Source: Inconstantimicrobium porci
GTDB taxonomy: Bacteria > Bacillota > Clostridia > Clostridiales > Clostridiaceae
DNA: 64,000 bases
Assembly: GCF_009696465.1 (NCBI RefSeq)
Contig: NZ_VULX01000001.1
Span: forward strand, 372,001 to 436,000
Direction of reading: 5' to 3'
The translations under genes were made by a program, and so were the position numbers. Shown here in pieces: positions 28,346 to 38,634 of the stretch (position 1 is its first letter; every line of letters starts with the position of its first letter). A model generated the notes under the pieces. That model made no database searches. It saw nothing but the letters and a program-made list of their open reading frames with translations, and was not told the DNA's origin.

Positions 28346-28361
28346 TTGTTCACTCCTTAAG

Positions 28362-28388
28362 AAAAAAGAGTGTCAAAGGACACTCTTT
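28362..28388 (-). terminator. Terminator between ireB and ruvX
   Basis: A perfect 10-bp stem AAAGAGTGTC / GACACTCTTT with a 4-base loop followed by T-rich sequence on the minus strand. It overlaps the ireB stop codon, 17 bases upstream of the ruvX start, so it is probably partial. Confidence 0.7.
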
Positions 28389-28647
28389 ACTTTATTTCTA
28401 AATAAAATTTTATGACCTCTTCTAAAATTTCATCACGCTCTAATTTTCTCACTAAAGCCCTTGCTCCATTATAGTTAGTGATATAAGTAGGGTCTCCTGA
28501 AATTAAATAGCCTACAAGTTGATTAACCGGATTATAGCCTTTTTCTTTTAGAGAGTTATAAACCTCCGTAAGAATTGTCTTTGTCAAATCCTTTTTATCT
28601 TTTGGAAAATCAAATTGCATTGTATTTTGCATATTATCGTTATTCAT
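28387..28647 (-). CDS. ireB: IreB family regulatory phosphoprotein (YrzL)
   Basis: An 86-residue protein with the family start [33 protein letters not shown] (core [21 protein letters not shown]) and the C-terminal [22 protein letters not shown]. In Enterococcus IreB is a substrate of the Ser/Thr kinase IreK and influences cephalosporin resistance. It follows alaS with a 123-base AT-rich gap that may hold its own promoter. Confidence 0.94.
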   Translation of the reverse strand: MNNDNMQNTMQFDFPKDKKDLTKTILTEVYNSLKEKGYNPVNQLVGYLISGDPTYITNYNGARALVRKLERDEILEEVIKFYLEIK

Positions 28648-28770
28648 AATAACTTCACCCCCTAAATTAGAAGCTTCTGAACTTGCTATTATTTTTTCTA
28701 TCTCGATAGTAAGTTGTTCCTAATTGATAATCATTTCTTTTATTATACATTATATTTTATATTTTGTATA

Positions 28771-31410
28771 CTATTTGATTAATTTTTTTACTATTTCATC
28801 CACTTTTGAAACTGCTTCATCAAGCTTAGCAATATCTTTTCCACCAGCTTGTGCCATATCCGGTCTTCCACCACCGCCGCCGCCTGTGATAGCTGCTACA
28901 TCTTTGATAATTTTACCACAGTGGATTCCCTTTGATAAAATATCTTTTGTTGCCATAGAAACAAAAGATACTTTTCCGTGTGCTGCACCTCCAAGTACAA
29001 CCACACCACTTCCAATCTTATTTCTAAGTTTATCACATAAATCTCTTAATGCATTTCCATCCACATCATCAACTCTTGCTGCAAGTACTTTTATACCTTC
29101 TACTTCTTTAATGTTGTTTAATATATCATTTTCACTACCAGAAGCAATTTTGTTCTTTAATTCAAGTATTTCCTTATCTTTCATTTTTAATTCATTAAGC
29201 TGTTGTTCAATTTTTTTAACGATATCCCCATCAGCACATCTTAAAGATGAAGATATAGACTTTAATTCTTTTTCTTTGCTATTTACAAAATTCATAGCTC
29301 CGAAACCAGTTAATGCTTCGATTCTTCTAACACCTGCAGCAACACCGCTCTCAGAAATAATCTTAAATAATCCTATTTCTCCAGAGTTCTTAACATGTGT
29401 TCCACCACAAAGTTCTTTAGAATAATCTCCAACACATACAACTCTGACGTCATCAGAATATTTATCATCAAATAATGCCATAGCGCCAGTCTTTTTAGCT
29501 TCTTCTATATTCATTACCTTTGTTTCAACATTATATACATCCATTATATTTGAATTCACTATTTCTTCCACCCTCTTGATTTCTTCTTCAGTAAGTGCAG
29601 AGAAATGTGTAAAGTCAAATCTCATACCATTTTCATCAACATAAGACCCAGACTGATGAACATGTTCGCCTAATACTTCTCTTAGTGCTTCCTGAACCAT
29701 ATGAGTTGCTGTATGGTTTTTACATATGTCTTTTCTTCTCTTTTCATCTACGATAAGTTTTACTGATTCTCCTTCATTTAATGTTCCTTCTGTAACAGTA
29801 ACAAAATGAGTAATCTTTCCGCCTACATTTTTCTTGCAATTAGTAACCTTTGCTTTGCAGTTATCAGTTATAATCATACCAGTATCTCCAACCTGGCCAC
29901 CCATTTCAGCATAGAATGGTGTAACTTCTGTAAATACATAACCACTTTGTCCTGCAGTTAAAGTTTTTGTGAAATCTTCATCTGTTGCCATTACTGTAAC
30001 TATACTTGTAAGTTCAGTTTTATCATAGCCGTCAAATACAGTACTTAATGATGCATCAACTTTATTCATTGGCACTTCATCAGCACCCATATATGAAGTC
30101 TTTTCTCTTGCTCCTCTAGCTCTTTCTCTCTGCTCCTGCATCGCTTTGTTAAATTGTTCCATATCGACCTTTAAGCCTTTTTCTTCAACTATTTCTTCAG
30201 TAAGCTCAAGAGGGAATCCATAGGTATCATAAAGCTTAAACGCATCTTTTCCATCCAATATAGTTTTTCCTTCTGAAACTGCTTTATCCATATAGTCTTT
30301 AAGTATATCCATACCAGTATCAATAGTTTCATTGAATTTTTTTTCTTCTATTGTAATCATCTTTCTGATATAATCAGCTTTTTCAACTAATTCTGGATAT
30401 CCTTCTTTATAGCTTTCTACAACAAGATCTACAACTTTATATAAAAATTCATCCTTCATACCAAGAACTCTACCATGTCTTGCGGCTCTTCTTAAAAGTC
30501 TTCTAAGAACATATCCTCTTCCTTCATTTGAAGGCTGTATACCATCACAAAGCATCATAGAAACACTCTTGACGTGATCTGTGATAATTCTTAATGAAAC
30601 ATCATCTTTATCGTTCTTTCCATATTCTTTACCAACAATCTTGCAGATACCATCTAAGATATTTCTTACTATATCAATTTCGAATATATTATCAACATTC
30701 TGCATGATAGTAGCCATTCTTTCAAGACCCATACCTGTATCTATGTTTGGATTTGCTAATCTTTCATAGTTCCCTTCACCATCACCATCAAACTGAGTAA
30801 ATACAAGGTTCCAGAATTCTATTATTTCATCATTGTCTGACGCTATAACAAATTCATCAACATTATTAACTTTTACCCCTGCTTTATTATAATGAATTTC
30901 TGTACAAGGACCACAAGGACCTGAACCATGTTCCCAGAAGTTATCTTCTTTTCCTAATCTAAAAATCTGGCTTGGTTTTATATCTGTCTTTGATGTCCAT
31001 ATATCATATGCTTCATCATCATCAAGATATATAGTTACAAAAAGCTTATCCTTAGGAAGCTTAAGAACTTCAGTTATATATTCCCATGCCCATGGAATAA
31101 CTTCATTCTTAAAGTAATCTCCAAACGAAAAGTTGCCAAGCATTTCAAAGAACGTACCATGTCTTGATGTCTTTCCTACATTTTCAATGTCACCAGTTCT
31201 AATACACTTCTGGCATGTCGTAACTCTCCTTCTAGGAGGTTCTTCAACTCCTGTAAAGTAAGGTTTTAATGGTGCCATACCTGCATTAATAAGCAGTAAA
31301 CTTTTATCGTTCTTTGGAACTAAAGAGAATGACTTCATTCTTAAATGTCCTTTACTTTCAAAGAAACTTAAATAGCTTTCTCTAATTTCACTTGTTTTCA
31401 TGTAATTCAT
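28771..31410 (-). CDS. alaS: Alanyl-tRNA synthetase
   Basis: A 879-residue class II synthetase that charges tRNA-Ala. The aminoacylation domain contains [16 protein letters not shown] and [19 protein letters not shown]-type motif 2 ([17 protein letters not shown]), and [17 protein letters not shown]. The editing domain has [16 protein letters not shown] and [13 protein letters not shown] with the zinc-binding Cys/His. The DHHA1 oligomerisation tail contains [15 protein letters not shown]. The ATG at 31410 lies 7 bases after GGAGG. Expression is controlled by the T-box leader directly upstream. Confidence 0.98.
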   Translation of the reverse strand: MNYMKTSEIRESYLSFFESKGHLRMKSFSLVPKNDKSLLLINAGMAPLKPYFTGVEEPPRRRVTTCQKCIRTGDIENVGKTSRHGTFFEMLGNFSFGDYFKNEVIPWAWEYITEVLKLPKDKLFVTIYLDDDEAYDIWTSKTDIKPSQIFRLGKEDNFWEHGSGPCGPCTEIHYNKAGVKVNNVDEFVIASDNDEIIEFWNLVFTQFDGDGEGNYERLANPNIDTGMGLERMATIMQNVDNIFEIDIVRNILDGICKIVGKEYGKNDKDDVSLRIITDHVKSVSMMLCDGIQPSNEGRGYVLRRLLRRAARHGRVLGMKDEFLYKVVDLVVESYKEGYPELVEKADYIRKMITIEEKKFNETIDTGMDILKDYMDKAVSEGKTILDGKDAFKLYDTYGFPLELTEEIVEEKGLKVDMEQFNKAMQEQRERARGAREKTSYMGADEVPMNKVDASLSTVFDGYDKTELTSIVTVMATDEDFTKTLTAGQSGYVFTEVTPFYAEMGGQVGDTGMIITDNCKAKVTNCKKNVGGKITHFVTVTEGTLNEGESVKLIVDEKRRKDICKNHTATHMVQEALREVLGEHVHQSGSYVDENGMRFDFTHFSALTEEEIKRVEEIVNSNIMDVYNVETKVMNIEEAKKTGAMALFDDKYSDDVRVVCVGDYSKELCGGTHVKNSGEIGLFKIISESGVAAGVRRIEALTGFGAMNFVNSKEKELKSISSSLRCADGDIVKKIEQQLNELKMKDKEILELKNKIASGSENDILNNIKEVEGIKVLAARVDDVDGNALRDLCDKLRNKIGSGVVVLGGAAHGKVSFVSMATKDILSKGIHCGKIIKDVAAITGGGGGGRPDMAQAGGKDIAKLDEAVSKVDEIVKKLIK

Positions 31411-31435
31411 ATCTTTTCCTCCATATAATTTTTAA

Positions 31436-31640
31436 CAAAAAAAATCGTCCTTATCAAAAGATAAGGGACGAAATAACTTCCGCGGTACCACCCTAATTAT
31501 GTATTTTACTACATCGCTTAAAAACATAACTCATAGATAGCTTCAACAAGATAATCTTAGAAGTTTGCACCGTACACTTCCTCTCTGCAAAGACTATTTC
31601 TTGTCTACTCATTCTATTCACCGTTAATATTTAATTTATG
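31436..31640 (-). promoter_or_regulatory. T-box leader of alaS (alanine specifier)
   Basis: On the minus strand the leader shows the T-box consensus GGGTGGTACCGCGG (complement at 31480-31494), stem I elements GCAGAGAGGAAG and GGTGCAAACTTC, and the specifier GCT in GAAGCTATC (31541-31539), an Ala codon. The terminator CGTCC...GGGACG (31446-31470) ends in a long T-run before the alaS ribosome binding site. Uncharged tRNA-Ala would stabilise the antiterminator and allow alaS expression. Confidence 0.95.
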
Positions 31641-31645
31641 ATAAA

Positions 31646-31674
31646 ATTATATTCCAAATGATTTTTTTCGTCAA
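31646..31674 (-). promoter_or_regulatory. Promoter of the alaS T-box transcript
   Basis: TTGACG (31674-31669) and TATAAT (31651-31646) on the minus strand are separated by exactly 17 bases, just upstream of the T-box leader. Confidence 0.8.
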
Positions 31675-31679
31675 GGTAT

Positions 31680-32702
31680 TTAGTAAAGATAGTAATTGAT
31701 ATCATCTAAAATCTGTTTTACCACTACACCAAGAGGAACAGCCAGTATCATTCCTGCAATACCGCCAATCTTTTCTCCAATAAGCAAAAGAATAATAACA
31801 GTAATCGGATGAATTTTCACACTGTAAGCTGTAATTAGTGGTGATAATATATTACCTTCTATCTGTTGGATTATAAATATACATATAGCAGTCCATAATG
31901 CTGCACTTTTTGATTTAATCAATGCAACAACAATTGCTGGAATAGCTCCTATTACGGGTCCAAAATAAGGCACCAGGTTAAAGAGCCCATTTAAAGCACC
32001 AAGAAGCATAGGAAGAGGAACCCCTATAATAAAAAGCACTAAAAAAGTTAAAATAGATACTATCATGCTAAGCATAAACTGACTAAAAATATATTTTTCT
32101 AAAATACAATCTATATTGAAAGATATTTTATTAATAAGCTGTCTGTATTCAGGTCTAAATAAATTTAAAATTCTTGCAAATATGTTATTTCCATCAATAA
32201 GAAAATAATACATAAGCAGTGGTATAATAGCTATTCCAAGAATATTTTCACCAATTTCAATATATTTTTCAAAATCCACTCTAACTATTCTAGAAACACT
32301 ATAATTAATCTGCTCCTGAAGATTATTAATGGCTGTATCTATAAATTCATTATTTATGCCTAACTTCATTTTAATCATATCTAGCATCTTATCTGCATCG
32401 TCTAAAACGCTGCCTATATTGCTCCACTCTTTATACAACGTATTTATTGTAAAATATATTGTAAGTATAAAGAAAACTGAAATTATCAAAATAATTATAA
32501 TAGCAGCTATCCTTTTATTAATTTTTTTAAAACTCGTCATTTTTCTATATAATGGCTTTACAAAATAAGCACATATAAAAGAAATTATAATAATATTAAA
32601 AATACTTCTAAACTTAAATAATAAAAATATAACTGTAATAAATGATAAAACAGCTATTACTATACACAAAAAAGATTTTAGCCTCTTATTTTGAATTTTC
32701 AT
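31680..32702 (-). CDS. AI-2E family transporter-like membrane protein
   Basis: A ~340-residue protein with paired N-terminal TM helices (~8-50), another at ~58-80, a long central helical segment (~85-155), then several TM helices to the C terminus. Family motifs are LFNLVPYFGPVIGAIPA and ILSPLITAYSVKIHPI. The family includes TqsA and Bacillus YtvI/YrrI; substrates are mostly unproven and some are Na+/H+ antiporters. The ATG at 32702 follows AGGAGG and overlaps the PRC-barrel gene by 17 bases. It neighbours alaS as yrrI does in Bacillus. Confidence 0.87.
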   Translation of the reverse strand: MKIQNKRLKSFLCIVIAVLSFITVIFLLFKFRSIFNIIIISFICAYFVKPLYRKMTSFKKINKRIAAIIIILIISVFFILTIYFTINTLYKEWSNIGSVLDDADKMLDMIKMKLGINNEFIDTAINNLQEQINYSVSRIVRVDFEKYIEIGENILGIAIIPLLMYYFLIDGNNIFARILNLFRPEYRQLINKISFNIDCILEKYIFSQFMLSMIVSILTFLVLFIIGVPLPMLLGALNGLFNLVPYFGPVIGAIPAIVVALIKSKSAALWTAICIFIIQQIEGNILSPLITAYSVKIHPITVIILLLIGEKIGGIAGMILAVPLGVVVKQILDDINYYLY

Positions 32703-33186
32703 TAAGCATAACCTCCTCTGCCTTATGAATAACACTGTTAAAAGTTATATGGCCATTCCCCTTATCAAGTATATATTCATCTCCCAATATAATCTCGCTG
32801 AATGGAATAAGAATATTGCCGCTTTTAATTTTATTTTTCAATCCACTATAACAGATAATTCCTTCTAACTCCATTGTCTGTTCACCTATAAGAACATCAG
32901 AGACATTACCTCTTAAAATACCATTCTTATCATAAACATTTTTCATAAGAATTCTATCTAGATTTATACCATACGGACTTGATATCCTGCCTGCAATTAT
33001 TTTACTGCCTATAGAAATAATATCATTATAAGCTACATACTTTTTTTTAAATATTCCAAAATGATTTATCATTAAACTTTTAACCTTTTTATCCTTTAAA
33101 TCTACCAGTATTCCACTTACAACACCAAGTTTCTTTCCACCAATGAGAAATACTTCTTTGTCTATAAAATCTCGAGTTCTGTACAT
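32686..33186 (-). CDS. PRC-barrel domain protein (YrrD-like)
   Basis: A ~166-residue protein with two PRC-barrel-like halves: YRTRDFIDKEVFLIGGKKLGVVSG first and NVYDKNGILRGNVSDVLIGEQ second, ending in an acidic tail. PRC barrels bind RNA or proteins in several contexts; here the role is unknown. I place the start at ATG 33186 where the domain begins, after a weak GGATGTGA; a start at 33240 is possible but has no ribosome binding site. It is coupled by overlap to the AI-2E-family gene, as yrrD-like genes sit near yrrI in Bacilli. Confidence 0.75.
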   Translation of the reverse strand: MYRTRDFIDKEVFLIGGKKLGVVSGILVDLKDKKVKSLMINHFGIFKKKYVAYNDIISIGSKIIAGRISSPYGINLDRILMKNVYDKNGILRGNVSDVLIGEQTMELEGIICYSGLKNKIKSGNILIPFSEIILGDEYILDKGNGHITFNSVIHKAEEVMLNENSK

Positions 33187-33246
33187 ACGTTTCACATCCA
33201 CACTATTTTTTAATAGTTTATCCCAATATTGGGAAAACATACGTAA

Positions 33247-33294
33247 AGAAAAAACGTTATTAAAAACTTCACTGTTCTTAATAACGCTTTTTTT
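33247..33294. terminator. Terminator after the opp operon
   Basis: A 9-bp stem CGTTATTAA / TTAATAACG (33255-33263 / 33278-33286) flanked by runs of A and T on both strands, right after the last transporter gene. Confidence 0.75.
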
Positions 33295-34066
33295 ATATCA
33301 TTAAACTAAATAATTCTTTTGTATAAGGCTGTGATGGATTCTTATATATGTTTTCTGCATCATTTATTTCTACAATTCTGCCATTATTCATTACTGCAAT
33401 TTTATCACAAAAATAAGTAACAACATTTAAATCATGCGAAATAAAAAGAATAGATATTCCTTTCTTCTTATTTAAATCATTAAGCAGATTTATAATCTGG
33501 GCTGCTATAGATACATCAAGAGCAGATATAGCTTCATCAGCAATAAGCAATTTTGGTTTAAGCATCAAAGCAGCACCTATGCATATCCTCTGTTGCTGCC
33601 CTCCACTAAGTTCATGTGGATACCTATTATAAAATGATTCATCAAGCCCTACAAGATTAAGCATATCAATCACTTCTTTTTTTCTTGAATTATCATTTCC
33701 TATTTTATGAACCCTCAATGGTTCTTCCATTATCCATCCGATTCTCTTCATTGGATTAAGAGCACTTTTAGGGTCTTGAAAAATTATCTGAATATCTTTT
33801 CGTATATCCTTCTTCTTATCTCTAACTGATATACCATCAATAGTTATTTCTCCGGTAAAGTTTATTAGATTCAGTATAGCTTTTGAAAGCGTTGACTTAC
33901 CGCATCCACTTTCACCAACAATGCCAAATACCTCACCTTTACAAACTTCAAATGAAACATCATCTAAAACCCTAGTTTTTCCACCTTTAGAAAAAATGCC
34001 CTTACTTCTTTCTTTATAAAAATTTGAAACATTTCTAACACTTAAAAGCAAATTTGATTTACTCAT
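33293..34066 (-). CDS. Peptide/nickel ABC transporter ATPase, OppF-like
   Basis: A ~257-residue ATPase: Walker [18 protein letters not shown], signature [13 protein letters not shown], Walker B LLIADEAISALDVS (the usual Pro after Glu-like position is Ala-Ile rather than Pro-Thr) and ISHDLNVVTYF. It is shorter than typical OppF (~310) because it ends at ELFSLMI and lacks the C-terminal oligopeptide domain, resembling NikE/DppF of Clostridia. The ATG at 34066 overlaps the oppD-like gene by 8 bases. It is the last gene of the five-gene operon. Confidence 0.88.
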   Translation of the reverse strand: MSKSNLLLSVRNVSNFYKERSKGIFSKGGKTRVLDDVSFEVCKGEVFGIVGESGCGKSTLSKAILNLINFTGEITIDGISVRDKKKDIRKDIQIIFQDPKSALNPMKRIGWIMEEPLRVHKIGNDNSRKKEVIDMLNLVGLDESFYNRYPHELSGGQQQRICIGAALMLKPKLLIADEAISALDVSIAAQIINLLNDLNKKKGISILFISHDLNVVTYFCDKIAVMNNGRIVEINDAENIYKNPSQPYTKELFSLMI

Positions 34067-35042
34067 TTTTAGAATCTCCACCTTTTTTCAAACATCTGTA
34101 ATAGTGGCTTTCGCTTACACTTATTATATTGGGTGAGTTACTCTTACAAATATCGCCTGCGCACTGGCATCTTGATGCAAAAACACATTTAGTAGTATTA
34201 TCATATCTATGTGGAACATTTCCCTTTAAACCGCACAAATGCTTTCCTCTATTTTCAAAAGTAGGTATACAACTTATCAATGCTTTTGTATACTCATGCA
34301 TAGGGTTATTAAATATTTCATCACTTCTACCACATTCAACAATTTCACCACAATACATTACCATTATCCTGTCACATATATTCTTAATTATTGATAAATC
34401 ATGAGATATAAACAATATAGACATATTGTATTCATTTCTGAAATCTTTAAGCATTTTAATCACCTGTTTTTGTATAGACAAATCAAGTGCTGTAGTAGGC
34501 TCATCTGCAATAATTAGATTTGGATGGCAGATAACAGCCATTGCAATCATTACTCTCTGTCTCATACCTCCAGATAATTCAAAGGGATAAAGGTTGTATA
34601 CTTTTTCCGGTGATTTCAGTCCTACTTTTCTCATCAACGAAATTGTTATTTCTTTAATTTCTTTTTTATTTTTATCACAATGAAGTTTCAGCGTTTCTGA
34701 TATCTGCCTTCCAATTTTAACAGTTGGATTTAATGCAGTAAGTGGCTGCTGAAAAATCATTGAAATTTCTTTTCCTTTAATTTTTCTTGCATCATCATCA
34801 GAAAGACTTAGAATATTTTTATCTTTAAATCTAATACTGCCATTAACTATTTTCACATGCTCAGGTAGAAGATCAGCAACAGCCAATGCAGTAGTACTTT
34901 TACCACATCCCGATTCACCAACCAGCCCGACTATTTCGCCTTTATTTATTTTAAAACTGACATCATTAACAACATTATAGCTGTTCTCATCATTTTCAAT
35001 ACTTAAAGTCAGATTTTGAACACACAATAAATTCTCACTCAT
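34059..35042 (-). CDS. Peptide/nickel ABC transporter ATPase, OppD-like
   Basis: A 327-residue ATPase of the Opp/Dpp/Nik family: Walker [35 protein letters not shown], signature [13 protein letters not shown], Walker [15 protein letters not shown], and [21 protein letters not shown]. The C-terminal oligopeptide-binding extension keeps its cysteines ([25 protein letters not shown]). It starts 3 bases after the permease gene and forms the ATPase pair with the OppF-like protein. Confidence 0.92.
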   Translation of the reverse strand: MSENLLCVQNLTLSIENDENSYNVVNDVSFKINKGEIVGLVGESGCGKSTTALAVADLLPEHVKIVNGSIRFKDKNILSLSDDDARKIKGKEISMIFQQPLTALNPTVKIGRQISETLKLHCDKNKKEIKEITISLMRKVGLKSPEKVYNLYPFELSGGMRQRVMIAMAVICHPNLIIADEPTTALDLSIQKQVIKMLKDFRNEYNMSILFISHDLSIIKNICDRIMVMYCGEIVECGRSDEIFNNPMHEYTKALISCIPTFENRGKHLCGLKGNVPHRYDNTTKCVFASRCQCAGDICKSNSPNIISVSESHYYRCLKKGGDSKNE

Positions 35043-35045
35043 TTT

Positions 35046-35858
35046 TTACTCCATATTATATACATATTTTTGAGATAATCCGTCTCCAATATAATTAAAA
35101 CCAATAACAGTTATCATAATCATCAGTCCTGGTGATAATGCGCACCAGGGAGCATTAAATAAATATGGCTGCGACTCAAACAGCATCCTTCCCCAGCTTG
35201 GATATGGAGGCTGTATACCAAGCCCCAGATAACTCATACTCGATTCAGCAAGTATAGATTTAGATAATCCAATAACTATAGAGGGCATCAGTGATGTCAT
35301 AATATTGGGCAACATATGAACAAATAATATTCTTAATTTTGATGCCCCGAAAACCTGCGCACTTCTTATATATTCTTCATTTCTGCATTTTAATGTCTCA
35401 TTTCGTGATATTCTTGTAAAACTAGGTATAAATATAACGCTGAGTGCTAATATTATTGTATACTTTTGTTTATTCATTACAGACACAAGTACAAGTGCAA
35501 GCAAAATACCAGGGAATGAACTGATTGCATCAATTATTCTCATTATTATTTCATCTACTATGTAATGAGAATAACCTGAAAACATACCGAGTACAGTACC
35601 TATAACACTGCTAAATAAGACAGTTAAAACTGATACTATAAAAGTAAATCTTGTTCCTGCAATAACTCTGCTAAATACATCCCTTCCTAAATTATCAGTT
35701 CCCAGTATATGACGAATACTTGGAGAAAGTAATTTTTCATCTCCATTAATAAGATTAATATCATATGGAACATAAAAAACACTTATAATTATTATCAATA
35801 AAATTACAGCTATTATAACCTTCCCAAATTTCAGTTGAAAATTAGACTCTTTTTTCAT
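35046..35858 (-). CDS. Peptide/nickel ABC transporter permease, OppC-like
   Basis: A 270-residue permease with an N-terminal TM helix (~12-30) and a five-helix BPD_transp_1 domain. The family start motif HILGTDNLGRDVFSRVIAGT is present, with the coupling loop EYIRSAQVFGASKLRILFVHMLPN and the end motif MSYLGLGIQPPYPSWGRML. It is co-operonic with the OppB-like gene, 11 bases downstream of it. Confidence 0.93.
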   Translation of the reverse strand: MKKESNFQLKFGKVIIAVILLIIIISVFYVPYDINLINGDEKLLSPSIRHILGTDNLGRDVFSRVIAGTRFTFIVSVLTVLFSSVIGTVLGMFSGYSHYIVDEIIMRIIDAISSFPGILLALVLVSVMNKQKYTIILALSVIFIPSFTRISRNETLKCRNEEYIRSAQVFGASKLRILFVHMLPNIMTSLMPSIVIGLSKSILAESSMSYLGLGIQPPYPSWGRMLFESQPYLFNAPWCALSPGLMIMITVIGFNYIGDGLSQKYVYNME

Positions 35859-35869
35859 AATCTATACCT

Positions 35870-36811
35870 CTATTTAATACTGACTTGTGGATTAATAAAT
35901 TGAAGAACAATATCCACAATAGTATTTATTATTACAACTACAAACGCAATATAAATAACCAGTGTTTCTACAACTGGAAAATCTCGCGCTGTTATTGAAG
36001 AAATAAGCAGCCTTCCTATTCCAGGAATTCCATATACTTGTTCCATGATTATACTTCCAGAAAATATTTCTGCTATTATCATACCAAGCACTGTTACTAC
36101 TGAAATTAAAGAATTTTTTAATACATGTGAATATAATACACTATTTTTTGTATTTCCTTTGCTGTATGCAGTTCTCACGTATTCTTTTTTCATTTCGTTC
36201 AAAATAGATGATTTCAAAAACTTCACCACAGTGGCAATATGAGGAATAGCAATAGCTATTGCTGGAAAAAGCATAAACTTTAAAAAATTAAGAAAATTGT
36301 CAGCATAACTAATATATCCACCTGGAGTAAAAAACTTTAGAAGCATACCAAAAAACCAAATAAACATAATACCAAGAAAAAAGTTAGGCACTGAAAGGTT
36401 TATCATAGTTATTGCATTAACAAATTTTCCTGCCAGTGAATCTTTTTTCTTTGCTACATATACTCCAATTGGGATTGCTACTAGAATAATTATGATAATT
36501 ACCATTAGTGACAATATTAATGTCACAGGTAGCCTACCCCTTATAATGTTTTTAACAGGCATATTATATTTTATGGATTGTCCACAATTTCCAGAGAATA
36601 GATTTACTACCCAATCCTTATACTGAGAAAAAAGTGGTTTATTTAATCCAAGTTGTTCTCTTAATACTGCAATTCTTTCAGGAGAAGCTTCCGTTCCAAG
36701 AATCAAAGATGCCGGATCACCCGGAACAACACTAAAAGCACCAAAACAAAGAAGTGAAACCACAAAGAGTGTTGTAATAAGAGTAAGTATTTTTCTAATT
36801 AAATATTTCAT
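35870..36811 (-). CDS. Peptide/nickel ABC transporter permease, OppB-like
   Basis: A 313-residue permease with the family N terminus (MKYLIRKILTLITTLFVVSL TM helix) and the Opp/Dpp/Nik motif PGDPASLILGTEASPERIAVL with LREQLGLNKPLFSQY. The coupling loop reads EYVRTAYSKGNTKNSVLYSHVLKN and the C-terminal motif EQVYGIPGIGRLL. It pairs with the OppC-like permease to form the import channel. Confidence 0.93.
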   Translation of the reverse strand: MKYLIRKILTLITTLFVVSLLCFGAFSVVPGDPASLILGTEASPERIAVLREQLGLNKPLFSQYKDWVVNLFSGNCGQSIKYNMPVKNIIRGRLPVTLILSLMVIIIIILVAIPIGVYVAKKKDSLAGKFVNAITMINLSVPNFFLGIMFIWFFGMLLKFFTPGGYISYADNFLNFLKFMLFPAIAIAIPHIATVVKFLKSSILNEMKKEYVRTAYSKGNTKNSVLYSHVLKNSLISVVTVLGMIIAEIFSGSIIMEQVYGIPGIGRLLISSITARDFPVVETLVIYIAFVVVIINTIVDIVLQFINPQVSIK

Positions 36812-36860
36812 GCGAAAAATCTACCTTTCTAATACTCTGATACACATATATTACCTAAGA

Positions 36861-38372
36861 TTATTTAATAGCAGCAGCATCAAAAACGTACATTGGATAT
36901 GATGTAAAACCGCTATATTGTTTTTTCATTACTGTTATATTGGAAATATCTTGAATATATACACTAGCTGCATCTTCAGCTAAAATTTTCTGAGCATCCT
37001 TATATAATTTGACTCTATTTTTTTCATCGAGATCTATTGTAGCCTTTTGATAAACTGAATCAAATTTTTCATTACTGTAATTCAAGAAGTTATTTGATGC
37101 TCCTGTTACATATCTTCCTAAGAATCCATTAGGTGCTAATACTGAACTATCAAATGACACAATTGTAGCTTCATAATTTTTATTTGTATATACATCGCTA
37201 AGCCATGTAGGCCAATCAACCTGTTTTATAGCTGCTTTGATACCTATATTTTTAAGCTGACTAACAACGACCTGTGCAGTATCGACATGCACCTTATAAT
37301 TTGAAGGTACAGTTATTGTAAATGAAAAACCATTCTTGTATCCTGCTTCTTTCAAAAGAGATTTTGCTTTATTTACATCCTTCTTATATTTGTAAGCAAG
37401 ACTGTCATCATAGTATTTCTTAAGACCTGGTATTATAGGAGTTCCTACCGCAGTTCCCTTACCGGAATTTACAGTCTTTATTATTTCATTTTTATCTACT
37501 GCATAGCTTATAGCCTGACGTACTTTAACATTATCAAAAGGCTTAAATTTATTATTTAAGTTAAGTTGCTGTACAGCATTTGAATGTTCTTCATAAATAT
37601 TAAACTGCGATTTATCAAGCTGTGATACTGTTGAATTATCAACACTTGCAGCATCTACACTTCCAGACTGCAAGTCTAATAATAATGCATTAGTATCTGA
37701 TTCAAGCTTAAACGTAACCTTCTGAAGTTTAGCTCCATCACTCTGCCAGTAATCATTATTTTTTTCAAGTACAAGTGATTCCTGTGGTGTAAATGACTTG
37801 AACTTATAAGGACCTGTTCCAATAGGCTTTTTAGCCTGATTATTATAATCCTTTGGAACTATTGCTGTAGTCAGATAAGCAATAAAATTAGCATCTGCTC
37901 TTTTTAAATTTATTTCTACAACATTCTCATCTTTTACGTTTACATTTTTGACTATATCAAAGCCCTTAACTTTATTTGATATTGCTGTATCAAGTGAATA
38001 TTTAACATCCTCTGCAGTTACCTTTTTTCCGTCATGAAATTTCACGTTTTTCCTTATATTGAAAGAATATGTAGTTCCATCATCAGATACAGTATGACTT
38101 TCTGAAACTGCATTCTTGAAACTACCATCCTTGTCCACCTTGACTAGCCCTTCAAATACATTAAATAAAATCTTTCTACCATCAGCAGTTGATGCTTTAT
38201 ATGGATTTAAGCTGTTAGGTTCTGTCTGAATTCCATAAATAATTACTTTATTATTACTTTTACTAGCTGTATTCTGTGAAGTACTACTACAACCTGAAAA
38301 CAAAAACAAAATAGGTACAAGCAAAGCGACTGTTTTTTCAATAAATTTCTTTTTATATTTCTTCTTCAACAT
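36861..38372 (-). CDS. Peptide/nickel-binding lipoprotein, OppA/DppA family
   Basis: A 503-residue solute-binding lipoprotein. The signal peptide ends in lipobox LFSGC (Cys near residue 28). SBP_bac_5 motifs include LNPYKASTADGRKILFNVFEGLVKVD (core NPYKASTADGRK), FNIRKNVKFHDGKKVTAEDVKYSLD, GTGPYKF, and VRQAISYAVDKNEIIKTV. It delivers a substrate to the four downstream subunits. Peptides are likely, but nickel or another small ligand is possible since no nickel enzymes are near. A clean promoter lies 164-192 bases upstream. Confidence 0.9.
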   Translation of the reverse strand: MLKKKYKKKFIEKTVALLVPILFLFSGCSSTSQNTASKSNNKVIIYGIQTEPNSLNPYKASTADGRKILFNVFEGLVKVDKDGSFKNAVSESHTVSDDGTTYSFNIRKNVKFHDGKKVTAEDVKYSLDTAISNKVKGFDIVKNVNVKDENVVEINLKRADANFIAYLTTAIVPKDYNNQAKKPIGTGPYKFKSFTPQESLVLEKNNDYWQSDGAKLQKVTFKLESDTNALLLDLQSGSVDAASVDNSTVSQLDKSQFNIYEEHSNAVQQLNLNNKFKPFDNVKVRQAISYAVDKNEIIKTVNSGKGTAVGTPIIPGLKKYYDDSLAYKYKKDVNKAKSLLKEAGYKNGFSFTITVPSNYKVHVDTAQVVVSQLKNIGIKAAIKQVDWPTWLSDVYTNKNYEATIVSFDSSVLAPNGFLGRYVTGASNNFLNYSNEKFDSVYQKATIDLDEKNRVKLYKDAQKILAEDAASVYIQDISNITVMKKQYSGFTSYPMYVFDAAAIK

Positions 38373-38535
38373 CGATAAAATCTCCTTAAACCAACTATAA
38401 ATTATAATTATTTTATTGTCTTGTCCTTAAATTTTGTATTAAATTAACCTTAGTACGTACTATCGTCAAAAAAGCTGCATTATCCTTAAAATAATACAAC
38501 CTTTTCAATATATTCATGAATATGTCATTGCTTAA

Positions 38536-38564
38536 ATATTAGCAACTTCTGGACACTTTGTCAA
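38536..38564 (-). promoter_or_regulatory. Promoter of the opp-like operon
   Basis: On the minus strand TTGACA (38564-38559) and TAATAT (38541-38536) are separated by exactly 17 bases. The resulting leader is about 155 bases. I recognised no known riboswitch in it. Confidence 0.75.
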
Positions 38565-38588
38565 GTTTTTAACAATTGTTTTTTCCAT

Positions 38589-38632
38589 AAAAAAACTTCT
38601 AAAAAACTGATTAAAGTTTCTTAGAAGTTTTT
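38589..38632. terminator. Terminator after mnmA
   Basis: An imperfect ~15-bp stem AAAACTTCTAAAAAAC / GTTTCTTAGAAGTTTTT (38592-38607 / 38616-38632) with T-runs, right after the mnmA stop. Confidence 0.75.
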
Positions 38633-38634
38633 TA

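Noticed and set aside
28724-29425. 233-residue plus-strand open frame opposite alaS
   Set aside because: It lies antisense within the conserved alaS gene, has a Ser/Pro/Ile-rich shadow composition and no ribosome binding site.
38373-38535. Possible riboswitch in the ~155-base opp leader
   Set aside because: No known aptamer consensus could be recognised; the sequence is AT-rich with only weak pairing.
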